Shown: piece by piece, positions 1 to 10,182 of the stretch
Numbering within the stretch: position 1 is the stretch's first letter
Layout: each line of letters starts with the position of its first letter
Assembly (NCBI RefSeq): GCF_954871325.1
Contig: NC_088775.1
Coordinates: forward strand, 52,367,561 to 52,431,560
Length of the DNA: 64,000 bases
Source of the DNA: Gordionus sp. m RMFG-2023
Lineage: Eukaryota > Nematomorpha > Gordioida > Chordodea > Parachordodidae
Direction of reading: 5' to 3'
Position numbers and translations under genes: made by a program
The notes under the pieces: model-generated
What the model saw: the letters and a program-made list of their open reading frames with translations, nothing else
Told to the model about the DNA's origin: nothing
The model's database searches: none

Positions 1-189
1 AATTATTATAGCATACCTGTACTGAGATTAATTTTCTAGGATAACTATTTTAAAAACTCCATGATGTCTAGCGATAACTAAAAAAAATATTTAATTCCAG
101 ATATACTCTTAATATGCAAATCTATTTTGTAAAATTATTTGTAAACTGCGAAAAAGTGATTTTCTAAAATTAGAGATAAAATTTTGTAA

Positions 190-310
190 TCCATTTTAGA
201 GCAATAAGCATGATGTGTGCGGCCGGCACACCCCAGCGCCGCCGTCAATTTTATACACTGGAAAAGCCACCGATTAAGATGTTTTTTTTATGGCGGCGGC
301 ATGGTATGCA
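190..310. repeat. GC-rich hairpin block left of hAT fossil 1
   Basis: An isolated GC-rich patch in AT-rich surroundings. GCGCCGCCGTC near its start and GGCGGCGGCA near its end can pair, giving a stem around an AT-rich loop. A second GCCGCC hairpin lies at 2262-2330, on the other side of a decayed hAT transposase. The two may be the subterminal ends of one element, but I could not align clean terminal repeats or a target duplication. The 311-829 stretch to the right holds only AT-rich sequence with no gene that I can see. Confidence 0.4.
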
Positions 311-829
311 AAATTTTTAGAATGCTATTTATTATATTTATATATTAAATTATTATTTAAATTTGAATATTAATAAAATAAAATATGAATTCATATTCTA
401 TTGGCATATAATAAAATAGTGTATATCATTTACATTCATTCATATTTATACATCATATAAAATTAGGCAAACATTAATAATATTAATCTTTAATGGACTT
501 ACACGTTTTAAACCACCCTAGTTAGTTTATTGCAAGCTCTAATTGTTGCTTTTTTGAGCATCTTTTTAATGTATAAATTTATTTATTAAATTAATTATCT
601 AAACTTTATTTTGAACGTTCAAAAATTTGTTTCATTTCAGCTCTAATTATTTCGATGTATTTAAATATCTTATTAATGTATAAAATAACTAAAATTGAAT
701 AGGGCAAAATTATGTTTTGATATGATACTTAGATTTAATGCCATTTGATTCTATAAAGAAATAACTGATTTTCTAAAGGTTTGAATTTAAATGATAAATG
801 CCTGATAGTAACCATTAGTCGGGATGCCC

Positions 830-1750
830 TATATTATGTTACTGATTGATTCTGGATCAAAATTCTGTTCTACCACTTGATTTATGAATTGATCATTTCA
901 AGTGTCGAAATTATAGAATGTTTAAGTCTTCGTCATTTAAATGAAAATTATGATTTAAAATATTTTACCATGGCAACTCTAGAAACGTGACGCAAAAGCA
1001 TACTCCATATTATCTGAGATCGATCGTATAGACGAGGTTCCATTTAAAAAACCAAATAATACAGATGGTAGCAGATGCTGGAGCTAACATCAAAAGAAGC
1101 TTCAGATTGGGGTATTATGAGCATAATTTATGCTTAGGGCATGGACTTCATAATTAAGTTACAGTAGATGGCATAAAAATGCCAGAATTAATAGTCTGAT
1201 TTAAAAAATTAGAGAAGTCATTTCAGCCCGCAGATATCGAAAAGCTAATCTGGAATGTGAATTTGAGGATGAGCATCATAAATGCCTGCATTCTGATCCA
1301 TACTTTGTACATTTTAATATCTCTGGTGAGGCTGATAATATAAATTGCATCGCACCAACAGATCTAATTAAATCGAAAACTTTAAAATTAAATTGTCCTA
1401 CCCGCTGGCACAGCATATATGCTAAAAAAGTATCTATAGTGTTCAAGGTTCCTATAAATAATTTTCTAAATAAGATAGGAAAACAATTCTTAAATCATTT
1501 TAATAACGAACGAACTTACATATTATTAAATTCATTTAGAGAGTCGGTGGAATTTTATCCCCAAAAGGGATCAACAATAAATTTAGGATTTATTTCTCAG
1601 TGAAATAGAAACACATACAAATCAATAAATCTGCACTGCATTTATTAATGTTATCAAAAAATTGCACAACTAAAAATGTGATTACAGTTCATATATAGCT
1701 AAAATAGCTCGTAAACATTCCCTTCCAAGCAATGATTATAACAACATTAG
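830..1750 (+). pseudogene. hAT-family transposase fossil 1
   Basis: A decayed transposase, recognisable only in fragments across frames. Around 1065-1135 the reading DAGANIKRSFRLGYYEHNLC matches the hAT catalytic region (target DxGxN, then a conserved C-L-H-G-L-H segment). Around 1385-1425 LKLNCPTRWHSIYAK matches the conserved PTRWNS motif. No open frame of useful length survives, so this is an old copy. The order of these two motifs is normal. At 1633-1683 it carries a 51-bp block identical to 5855-5905, which in the second hAT lies upstream of the catalytic part, so that block is out of place here. The element's ends may be the GC-rich blocks at 190-310 and 2262-2330. The 1751-2261 stretch shows nothing further. 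Confidence 0.7.
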
Positions 1751-2261
1751 CAATATAGAGCAAGAATAGGATGCACTAACCTTTTGAGAAAAAATCGACT
1801 TATGTTTACTACTTTAGCTAGGAAAGTTCTTTGTATACTTGTAACCAGGAAACCCAGATGAAGAGTTTTTTTTATCGCTGGATTAATACTCAATGAAAAA
1901 GACTTCTTTTACGTATCTTGATAAAATACTATTTATGACAATTATAATTTTACTGAGTCTGAATTCTTATTATATTTCTTACTTAATATTTTGCTTGCAT
2001 TCCAAATCTATATTTTAATTCGTTTTAATAAATATCAACAGAATATTACTAAAATGTGTTGTTTATGACTTTGATCTGAGCAAAATGAAATTGCTTAGTC
2101 TATTTTTTGAGAATAAGAAAATACATGAATTTAAATAGGAGTGAAACGGGAAATAATTTAAGAAATGAATTCAACTATAGAGCGCTCAAATAAATTATAA
2201 AAAATGTAATGCATTAAAATTATAAATTAAATTCATTAAAAAATTTTTTAAAATAAATAGC

Positions 2262-2340
2262 AAGCCACCCCCGCCGCTAATTTAATAGGCGGCGTCGAAA
2301 TAGGCGCGCCGCCGAACGCTGATAAAAGCTTTAAAAATTC
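2262..2340. repeat. GC-rich hairpin block right of hAT fossil 1
   Basis: A GC-rich patch in which CCGCCGCTAATTTAATAGGC forms a perfect stem (CCGCC/GGCGG) around an AT loop, followed by GGCGCGCCGCC, which is itself palindromic. It resembles the block at 190-310 in composition and hairpin form and lies on the other side of hAT fossil 1. It could be a subterminal transposase-binding region; that role is inferred from position only. Confidence 0.4.
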
Positions 2341-2414
2341 GCTGTCAATTGAAGGCACACAAAGGCCTAGTCTTAAATAATATCAAAAATCTTGATTTCG
2401 CCATTTTTAAAAAT

Positions 2415-2560
2415 CAGCTATCGAGCTTTTTAAAAACACTAGTTTAGAGTGAATGAAGGTGAGGGGGCAAATAAGTATAGTATATTTCAGCTATCGAGCT
2501 TTTTAAAAACACTAGTTTAGAGTGAATGAAGGTGAGGGGGCAAATAAGTATAGTATATTT
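2415..2560. repeat. Perfect 73-bp tandem duplication
   Basis: Two head-to-tail copies, 2415-2487 and 2488-2560, are identical over 73 bases and start CAGCTATCGAGC. The lack of any difference in otherwise decayed DNA means a very recent duplication or an assembly artefact. No coding potential is seen. Confidence 0.9.
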
Positions 2561-2713
2561 TTATATTGATAAGAAAATAACGTTCAAATAATAGAGAGTA
2601 TAAGATTAGAGAGGATAAAAGTTAAGAAATAGGTCTAAGTGGGGCTGGAGACAAAAACAGAAAGTTTTGAATTGCATCAAAACCAAGATATTCAAAAATA
2701 AAAAATATTAAAC

Positions 2714-3029
2714 TAGTGATCTGCATCGGGTTTAATTTTTCAAGCCCGGCATGGCCCGAAATTTTTTAAAAAAAGTTTTATCGGCCTCTCGAACTCGAGT
2801 TTATAGTATAGCAATTAATTTTTATAATTACCCAAATATAAAGATATATGTTATATGGCGTCTATTTTCTATAAATAATTCAAATATTTTTATTTTTATA
2901 ATAATCCACATAAAATTGAAAAATTTAGATATTAAAAAAATTTTCAAGGCCCGACCCTACCCAAATTTTTTAAAAAAATATTAGGCCCGACTCAGTCAGA
3001 ACCCGATGGCCTATTTTTGCAGATCTCTA
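2714..3029. mobile_element. GGCCCG-ended hAT-like MITE
   Basis: A 316-bp non-coding element whose ends are inverted (GTGATCTGCA on the left, TGCAGATCTCTA on the right). Just inside each end is GC-rich sequence (AAGCCCGGCATGGCCCG and GGCCCGACTC). A close relative of the same length lies at 11225-11545, with nearly the same first 40 bases. The short open frame inside is GC-box sequence read as codons, not a gene. The target duplication is no longer clear. Confidence 0.7.
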
Positions 3030-3109
3030 ATATAAAAAAAACTTTCATTTTTTGTTTTATCAGCCCTGTCATATTGATTAAATTTTTAAACATTCATTGA
3101 TTAACGCTA

Positions 3110-3245
3110 TGATGTAAAGTAACGTCGTTATCTTTTTTGAAGAAAAGGAACGCCATTCGTTACCTTCTTCTAGAGGTAACAAATAACGGTAACGCGTTTA
3201 TTTTTTTGGGTAACGATAAAGCAAAACATTACTCGTTACTTTAAA
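3110..3245. repeat. TAACG-type transposon end
   Basis: The stretch begins AAAGTAACGTCGTTATC and contains repeated GTAACG/CGTTAC words (GGTAACGCGTTT, CGTTACCTTC, ACTCGTTACTTT). The same sort of end appears at 22160-22285 (GTAACGAGTAACCCGTTAC), and a weaker one near 49320-49380. It lies about 230 bp upstream of a BED zinc-finger reading, so it is probably the left end of hAT fossil 2. Confidence 0.55.
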
Positions 3246-3478
3246 TTTTCTCTTAAAAATAACATTTTATTGTACTATAAAATTACTTTTATTTATTTTT
3301 TAATATAAATAATTTAAGCCCAGTTTTTTAATTCATAACAACCACCATTCCTTCATTTTTATTTTAAATTCTCGTTGTTAAATTTTCAGTCGAATGTTAA
3401 TCTAATTAATATTCAATCAAAATTCAAAGTAAATATTAATAATTATTATTCTATTTTATAATTTATTTTAAGAATATT

Positions 3479-3667
3479 ATGTCCATAGTTTTTAGTTCTT
3501 CAGATGAAGATGATTTAATCTTTCCCTGGGCCCTATTTGATATAAATTTTACACGAATAAAGAAAATTAAGGGTACAAAGTCTACACTTTGTAAATATAA
3601 ATAATGTCCCAACACAAATATTTTAACCTCAATGTCCAGCAGTTCAAACTTAAAAAAGTATATGAAG
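3479..3667 (+). pseudogene. BED zinc-finger exon of hAT fossil 2
   Basis: Starting at ATG 3479 the frame reads MSIVFSSSDEDDL, then KIKGTKSTLCKYK, and after a frame change SMSSSSNLKKYMK. This is the BED zinc-finger layout of hAT transposases (CxxC, then S-T-S-N-L-x-x-H-L); the final histidine of SNLKKHLK is now tyrosine. The frame is followed by AAG|GTAAAA, a plausible splice donor. The rest of the transposase begins near 5745. The piggyBac fossil between them may lie in this intron. Confidence 0.6.
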
Positions 3668-3936
3668 GTAAAAAGTTGAATTAATATATTATTATTTTAA
3701 ACATTACTTTAATAATAGAATATTAAATCATGGGTATTATAAAATAACCATTAAAGAAGTATTCTTTCATAATACTTTGAAAAGCTTAATCATGAAATTA
3801 AATATAAGCAATTACATTAAATTATAGTATAAGGCTGGGAACCAACATTAATCGAAGATAACAAAATATTGGTATCAAAATATAATATTGAGTTTGAACA
3901 ATATCTTCTATTTCTTGTTTTAGTATTGCTATTGGT

Positions 3937-5240
3937 TTAACCTTTTGACGTCACACGATTTGTTTTGACATCATATAATATAATTATAAATTTATAAAAG
4001 CCTATAGATTTAATTTAACATCATATAATATAAATATAATAAAAATACTTTCGTATTTTATTAAAATTATTAACTCATAATGTTTTATTTTTAAATTTCA
4101 TCCAATCATATTTTCATAATTTAACTTTATCATTTTACTGAATTATATGATTTTATAACGACAATATTACGAATTCTGTGTATAATATTTAATAATTCAA
4201 AAATTTTTATTCTTTATTAAAGATAAGAGTATAATGTTTTGAATAATTATCTTATTAAAAATGAATATGCTCTTTTTTATATCAACTTAAAGTGCATGAT
4301 GCCAAAATAAGTCATTGGGATATTAGAATACATTTATTTTATTTTATAGTTATAATAAAGTTATAATTATATTTCACCATAAAATGTATTATAAATCCAA
4401 TCAGACCTCACCAATTTTGAATTTGACGTTAATAAGACATATTTCCTCTGACTTATATTATAATTTTACATTTATTATATTTTTAAATGATTCTGTATAA
4501 TTATTAGATGACAAATAATTTAATCTAGTCGAGGAGGACATTTCGGAAACCAGCATCGATAAATCAGACATGAAGAAGATATTTTGCACACTCTTACGAT
4601 GATTCTCCATCAACTCCAACATCTAATAATCTTCAAGTCGAGATAGAAGAACCAGAAAATAATTATCATATTATCATTCAAAATAATGTGAAATGGAGAG
4701 CAGGTGATATCCATCAATTGGACACAAATTATACTAAAACATTTTCCACTTCAACCAATATATTAACTCCATATCAATACTTAAAATTATTTATTTCAGA
4801 TAATATACTAAATAATATATGTGAACAAAATTTATACGATATTGTATATGATTTTAAGATTTATACGGGAAAGCAAACTAATTCAACATCATCAGAATTA
4901 GAGATAAGTGGTGATATAGTCCTCCAATTGGCCAAAAATTTCCTGAAATTTTAAAATCATAAACTCTTTTGTGATAACTACTTTTCTTCAATAGAATTGG
5001 TTAAAAAATTAAAAGAAATCTGTATATTTTATTTGGTAGAGACTATTAGAAGTAATCGGATGAAAGCAAGTTAAAATGCTATAGAGACTTTAAAAAAAAG
5101 GTCGCGGGAGCTTTGTATGTAAAGTTGATAAAAAAGAAAATATAACAATTGTCAAATAGTAAAACAATAAGTTTGTGCACGTCATCTCATCCTTTGTCGG
5201 TGTTCATCCGATATAAAATGTAAAAAGATGGTCACTAAGT
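3937..5240 (+). mobile_element. piggyBac-family transposon fossil
   Basis: The left boundary is suggested by TTAA followed by CCTTTTGACGTCAC at 3937-3954, because piggyBac elements insert at TTAA and begin CCYTTTG. The body holds a piggyBac transposase remnant (4530-5130). No matching right end with TTAA was found, so the right limit is approximate. It lies between the BED exon and the catalytic part of hAT fossil 2, so it inserted into, or recombined with, that element. Confidence 0.6.
4530..5130 (+). pseudogene. piggyBac transposase, internally deleted
   Basis: The open frame 4688-4954 reads an N-terminal part with the family's TPYQYLKLFISDNILNNICE block. It then jumps directly to YDFKIYTGKQ and LEISGDIVLQLAK, which in full-length piggyBac transposases lie more than a hundred residues later. 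After a stop, the sequence continues with CDNYFSSIELVKKLKE and RSNRMKAS, matching the DNxFxSxxLxxxL and later xRxNR region. Upstream, an acidic stretch (DDDSPSTPTSNN) fits the variable N-terminus. The catalytic core between the two joined blocks is missing, so it cannot be active. The family assignment rests on several ordered motifs and is fairly secure. Confidence 0.8.
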
Positions 5241-5744
5241 AACAAAAAATATATTGAAGTGCCAACCAAATATTTTAAAAATATATAATGAAAATAAATT
5301 TAATTAAGGAATAAAATATTGATTTTAAAATACTTTGTTCAAATAAATATGTATTTTAAAATAAATATAAATATATGGAATAAAACTATGAAGAAATATT
5401 GATTTAGATAACTGAACCTAGATATTTTTCCTGATTCCTTTTTAAATGATAATTTTGAGTTCTGAAAAAGATAAAAAATTTAATAATTATCTTTGGCACT
5501 CATAAATTCAATTTTTAATGTTTTCCTTGACAATAAGCTTAGTGACGGATAAAAAAATGCAATTAATTTTTTTATAGATTTATCTTTAATTATTGAAAAA
5601 GCAGTTATTTTTATAAGAAAAAAATCAGGAATTAATAATATATTAATTAAAAAATTATAGATAAAATATTCCGCAAAAATGAAAGAGATTAATGAACATA
5701 TGAATAGTAATATTTTAAAAAAAAATGAAGCCAATCAACTCACA
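5241..5744. other. AT-rich stretch, no gene seen
   Basis: This is simple AT-rich sequence between the piggyBac remnant and the main hAT fossil. The minus-strand open frame at 5480-5734 is a run of I, F, L and K codons from low-complexity DNA and has no recognisable motif. Confidence 0.5.
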
Positions 5745-7475
5745 CTCAGTGAGATGCAGAATCCATCTACATAAAAGATAAAATAGCACAATCAGCTGTT
5801 GATGAACTAGTTATTAATTTTGTAATTGAAGAATTACAACCATTTTCAATAAAAGCACTGCATTTATTAATGTTATCAAAAAATTGCACAACTAAAAATG
5901 TGATTGGCCTATCCTCGTATTAAAAATTTATGAAACATATGACACCATGGCAAAGAAATTAGTGGATTTAAAAAATTGTTTGTACAACTATGGATTCTTG
6001 GTCAGCATATCATGGAAATATAAAAAATTTATTTTATAGATTGATAATATTGTCTTTTAACAAAGTTCTTATTTAGGGATGACAGTATACTGGCTACATC
6101 CAGACACTCTTGAGAGGGTTTCAGCTTGCTTTTAAATGGCTAAACCAAAAACAAACATTTAATTATCTAGCAAAAATAATCTTTGAAATTTTTAATTTAA
6201 GATATGAAATAAAATGATCAAATGCATTACCGACAATGCTAGAAATTATATAAAAGCTTTCAAGTAAAAAAATTATAATATATTTATTAAAAATTTATTA
6301 GAGTATATAAACAAGGAGAGGAATCGAATACTGAAATAGTTCTAGTGCCATTATTTGATCTATTTGAAGATAAAAATATTAATGATAGTATTGTATACTT
6401 ACCTAAGCATCATTCCTGTTCAACACACTTTATATCTTATTGCAAGTATTGACACTGAAAAGGCACTCAACGATGTCCATTATAAAACCATTTCAAAAAT
6501 TATATTTTCTAAATGCAAGCTTTTGTGGAATATATGAGCAATCTTCAAACTGTGCAGCCATTTTTAAGGAAAACATGGGACGATATCTGAATAAACCGGT
6601 TATAACAAGATGGAACTCTTTTTATAACTCCGTGAAATTAATAGATAGTCCTATTAAGGAGAATTGCCAAAAATTTGACAAATCTTATGATAAATCTAAA
6701 TTACAGAGATTTTCAGATAAAAACAAGCCGTTCATGGATGAATATTATATGGTTAGTGTTAATTAAGAAAATATATATGATTTTATAGGTTATAAAACTG
6801 ATTGCTACGGCTCTTTGAATTTAAGAGAGCAAAGAAAAAATGCATTTGGGGTATCTCACTCCCATGATAAATATTATAATATTAAAACTTCAAAATGGCT
6901 TTATAATTTCAAATTTTGTAAGCCGCATATTAATTCAATCCTGGAAAGCATAGATTAAGGGTATACAATTCAAATATTGCTTACAATTTATATTTTGATT
7001 ATTATCTTTAATAATTACAAACACTTCTATAAAGTTGAATATATACTAGGCCTGGATAGAATTAGAGGTCAACAAAGGAAGAATGCTAGAATTTATTTCC
7101 AGTTTGAGAAAAGATCTTGATAAAGAAAGAACAGACGTAATTCCTTTATCCAACACACTACCAGAATATTTTCTGACAAAGATAAAAAAAATTTGATGAG
7201 GAAATGAATGAAGATCCTTGTGAAGATGATCTATTATAGCTTTTTTCAAAATAAAGATAATTCTTTAAATATTTTTTATAAATTCCCGAATTAAAATTTT
7301 TATTTATTAAATATAATAAATTCTCCTATCCTCAGTTCCAATTGAACGTGTGTTTAGCACGGCGAAAGCTGTGTTGAGCACTAAGCGCTCTTCTTTGTCT
7401 AATCAAAATTTTGAAAATCAATTTTTGATAAAAAAATTGTTACAAAAAGATGTTGTCCTATATAATAATTATTTT
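5745..7475 (+). pseudogene. hAT-family transposase fossil 2 (main part)
   Basis: Ordered hAT blocks are readable on the plus strand in shifting frames. AVDELVINFVIEELQPFSI at about 5795-5850 precedes the core. CTTMDSWSAYHGNIKN at about 5980-6030 is the first catalytic region, and IKCITDNARNYIKAF at about 6215-6265 the second. PVITRWNSFYNSV at about 6595-6640 is the TRWNS motif. VPIERVFSTAKAVL at about 7335-7380 is the C-terminal dimerisation region. The longest open piece is 6440-6766. There are many stops and shifts, so the copy is old and inactive. With the BED exon at 3479 and the TAACG-type end at 3110 this was probably one BED-hAT element, later interrupted by piggyBac. Confidence 0.85.
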
Positions 7476-7655
7476 TGTATAATTTTATTTATATTATCTA
7501 TATATATAATCACCATAATCAAGAAATGAACGTTTTCCTATCATCTTAATGTTAAATTTTATTTTTTCTATCAACTTTTCTATCTTCTTTATGTTAAATA
7601 AATCGATGGAGACTATATCTCTCTAACGTTAAATTTTAAGAAAATTTTTTTGTAC

Positions 7656-7727
7656 ATTACGGGATTCGAACCTATAACTTAACGTTTTAAAGGCATACGT
7701 TCTTGCACTGAGCCACCTTCTATATTA
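7656..7727 (-). pseudogene. tRNA-like sequence (tRNA pseudogene or SINE head)
   Basis: On the minus strand a box A-like TGGCTCAGTGC and a perfect box B, GGTTCGAATCC, are spaced as in a tRNA gene. Between them AACGT and ACGTT could form an anticodon-type stem, but the loop is 11 bases. The acceptor ends do not pair and the D stem has a mismatch, so this is not a working tRNA gene. It could be a decayed tRNA or the tRNA-derived head of a SINE running left to about 7510. No anticodon is assigned. Confidence 0.65.
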
Positions 7728-7822
7728 AATTTTGTATTATAATCTTTATTATATATGTTATTATTTTGCTATTAACATTTATTTTCCAATTAATTTATAT
7801 AATTTAGATCTTATGTGTTTGT

Positions 7823-8068
7823 TGATATGACCGATTAATACTAACCTTTAAATTGTTTTTTTTATGTTGATATAAATTGATTTTTTTATAAATTGTGTAG
7901 ATTGATTTTTTTTATATAAATTTTTAATATTAATATGAAAATTGTTATATAAACCTGATTTTTTAGTTTGATAAGAAAATGTAAAATTTTAAAATATATT
8001 ATATAATATTAAATTATTAAATTATTAATTTAAAATAAAATAAACAATCATTTATTTGTAAAACTTTA
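7823..8068 (+). repeat. Left LTR
   Basis: About 246 bp, starting TGATATGACCG and ending AAAACTTTA, immediately before the primer-binding site. It matches 9719-9955 closely. Confidence 0.8.
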
Positions 8069-9718
8069 TGGTGGCAGTTCCGCTACAAATTCGAGGAAAT
8101 CGTAAATAAATAAATAAATATTAAACAGTTTCCCAATAATAATGTTAATATAAATATTGAATTTCCAATATACTCAGGCAATGGCGATCTTTTTTTGAGT
8201 AGATTCGAAGACATCTTCAAGGACACTCAGATCTCGGACATTGAAAAAGTAGGTTCCATTACGAGAAGACTACCAGATGAGGTATATATCAAATTAGACG
8301 AACTAAATAAAATTGGGCTATAATGACTTACAAAATATTCTAATCCATAGACAATATGATTTTAGCTACTGGATAGAGAAAAAAAAGTTCTAGAATGTAA
8401 TATTTATATCATTCTAAAAACACGTAAGAAATGATTTATTTGAAAAAGTGAAGAATAATTAAAAAATTTTAATGATAAATCTCTAAATTATGAATAAACC
8501 TATATGGGACAATAAAAATAAAACAAAGTCCATTGACAAGTTAGAAGATTATTTAAAATTTCTAAGCTTAATAGGTAATTTACCAGATGAATTATATTTA
8601 GTCATGAAAGCAGTGTTTCCAAGAGAGTTAAATTCAAGTTATGATGAAACATTAAATACATTAAAGTGTTTATGTAATTATAAATCGGCTACATATAAAA
8701 GAAAATTGTTCTAATAAAAATTTTAGTAAATCTAATGAGAATTATTATAAAAAGAGAAAATTAGATAAAGAAACACATTATTATAAAAGAAATTATTATT
8801 ATAATTGTAAATCTTTTAGTATCAAAAAATTAAAAAATATTAAATTAAAACCTTCTTATAAACTAAAAGAAATAAATTATATAATAAAATTTGAAACATT
8901 TGTGATTATAGAAAATAAGGAAATAAACTTTAAAGAAAATAAGGAAATAAACTTTAAAGAAAATAAGGAAATAATCATTAAAGAAAATAATGAAATAAAA
9001 GAAACTCTTACAAAATGCGATAAAAAGAAATTGAAAGTTATAAATTTGAAGACAATTAAAAGTATCACTAAGAGAAGTCATATAAAAACTAAACGTCTTC
9101 ATTCTAAAATAATACTCAAGGATGTAATGAAGAGATCTTTTTCTAAAAATTTAAGGCTCCAAAAATTATTTTTTACTAAAAACAATCTTATGAATAATTA
9201 TTATTTCAAAATACTTTTTAAATTAAAAAATAAGGGCATAAAGTTTAAATTTTTGAAGAGAGAGATGGATGTACAGACGTACATATCATCTTATCATCTT
9301 TTATTAAAAAATATATATAAAAAATAAAAAAAACGCTAAAAATATTATCTAAAATCTTGTTGATTTATCACCCTTATATTATTCTAACATCCAAATTTGA
9401 TCGATTCTCTAATTATTCATACATTCCAAAATCCTATTTAATAATGATAATTTTACAATTGGTGATAATAACAATTTTGTAAAATTGACGATGATAATGA
9501 CGGAGCTTAACGACGAGCCAGCGTACTCAGATCGATATTAACAAACCAACGTGATAGAATCAAGCCAACGACTACAATGACTTATGAACGACTTGAACAA
9601 TCATATGCACAACCAAAATAAATATCATTTTCCAAGACGAAACTATGACAGACTGCACGATAAGATTCACATGCAAGAAAAACCTGAGTGGAGATCATTT
9701 TTTTAAAGGGTGGAATAT

Positions 9719-9955
9719 TGATATGACCGATTAATACTAACCTTTAAATTGTTTTTTTTAATGTTGATATAAATTGATTTTTTTATAAATTGTGTAGAAT
9801 GATTTTTTTTTTTATAAAAATTTTTAATATTAATATGAAAATTGTTATATAAACCTGATTTTTTAGTTTGATAAGAAAATGTAAAATTTTAAAATATATT
9901 ATATAAAATTAAGTTATTAAATTAAAATAAACAATCATTTATTTGCAAAACTTTA
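9719..9955 (+). repeat. Right LTR
   Basis: About 237 bp, preceded by a purine tract and ending GCAAAACTTTA. It differs from the left LTR mainly in the length of a T run and a TAA-rich segment. Confidence 0.8.
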
Positions 9956-9959
9956 GTGT

Positions 9960-10175
9960 TATATTAAGAATACTAACCTCACCTCAAATTATGGTAAGAA
10001 TGAATATTATTAAATTTAAAATAGCAAATTAAATTATATTTAGCCAATTGAAAAATAAACATTTATCTCATATTAATTTTAGCATAAATATTTATATTCA
10101 ATCAAAGTAAAATTTATTAATTTTTATAAAAAATTTTTTATATACAATTTAGATCTAACAAATAAATTTAAATTA
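9960..10175. repeat. Copy of a dispersed AT-rich repeat
   Basis: The segment with AGCCAATTGAAAAATAAACA followed by TTTATCTCATATTA is repeated at about 13570-13650 in the same orientation, on the far side of the foldback at 10183-13440. A weaker match lies at 7770-7812. No gene is seen. Confidence 0.5.
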
Positions 10176-10182
10176 TAGTTCC

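Larger units (their letters stand above)
7823..9955 (+). mobile_element. Small non-autonomous LTR retroelement, broken
   Basis: Two direct repeats of about 240 bp bound the element (7823-8068 and 9719-9955), both starting TGATATGACCG. Directly after the left LTR is TGGTGGCAGTTCCGC, which has the TGG expected of a primer-binding site facing a tRNA CCA end. Directly before the right LTR is a purine-rich tract, AAAGGGTGGAA. The interior is only about 1.65 kb. It encodes gag-like sequence (around 8160-8330 and 8490-8714) and a lysine-rich frame with a short tandem repeat (8902-9327). No protease, reverse transcriptase or integrase is visible, so it must have depended on another element. The gag-like reading leans towards Ty3/Gypsy. 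It is broken in several places. The LTRs are still very alike apart from small indels, so it is moderately young. No clear target duplication is seen. Confidence 0.75.

Noticed and set aside
7656-7727. Functional tRNA gene
   Set aside because: Boxes A and B are present, but the acceptor ends do not pair, the D stem is mismatched and the anticodon loop is too long.
8902-9327. Lysine-rich frame read as a host gene
   Set aside because: It lies between the two LTRs and has a short tandem-repeat start; it belongs to the retroelement interior.
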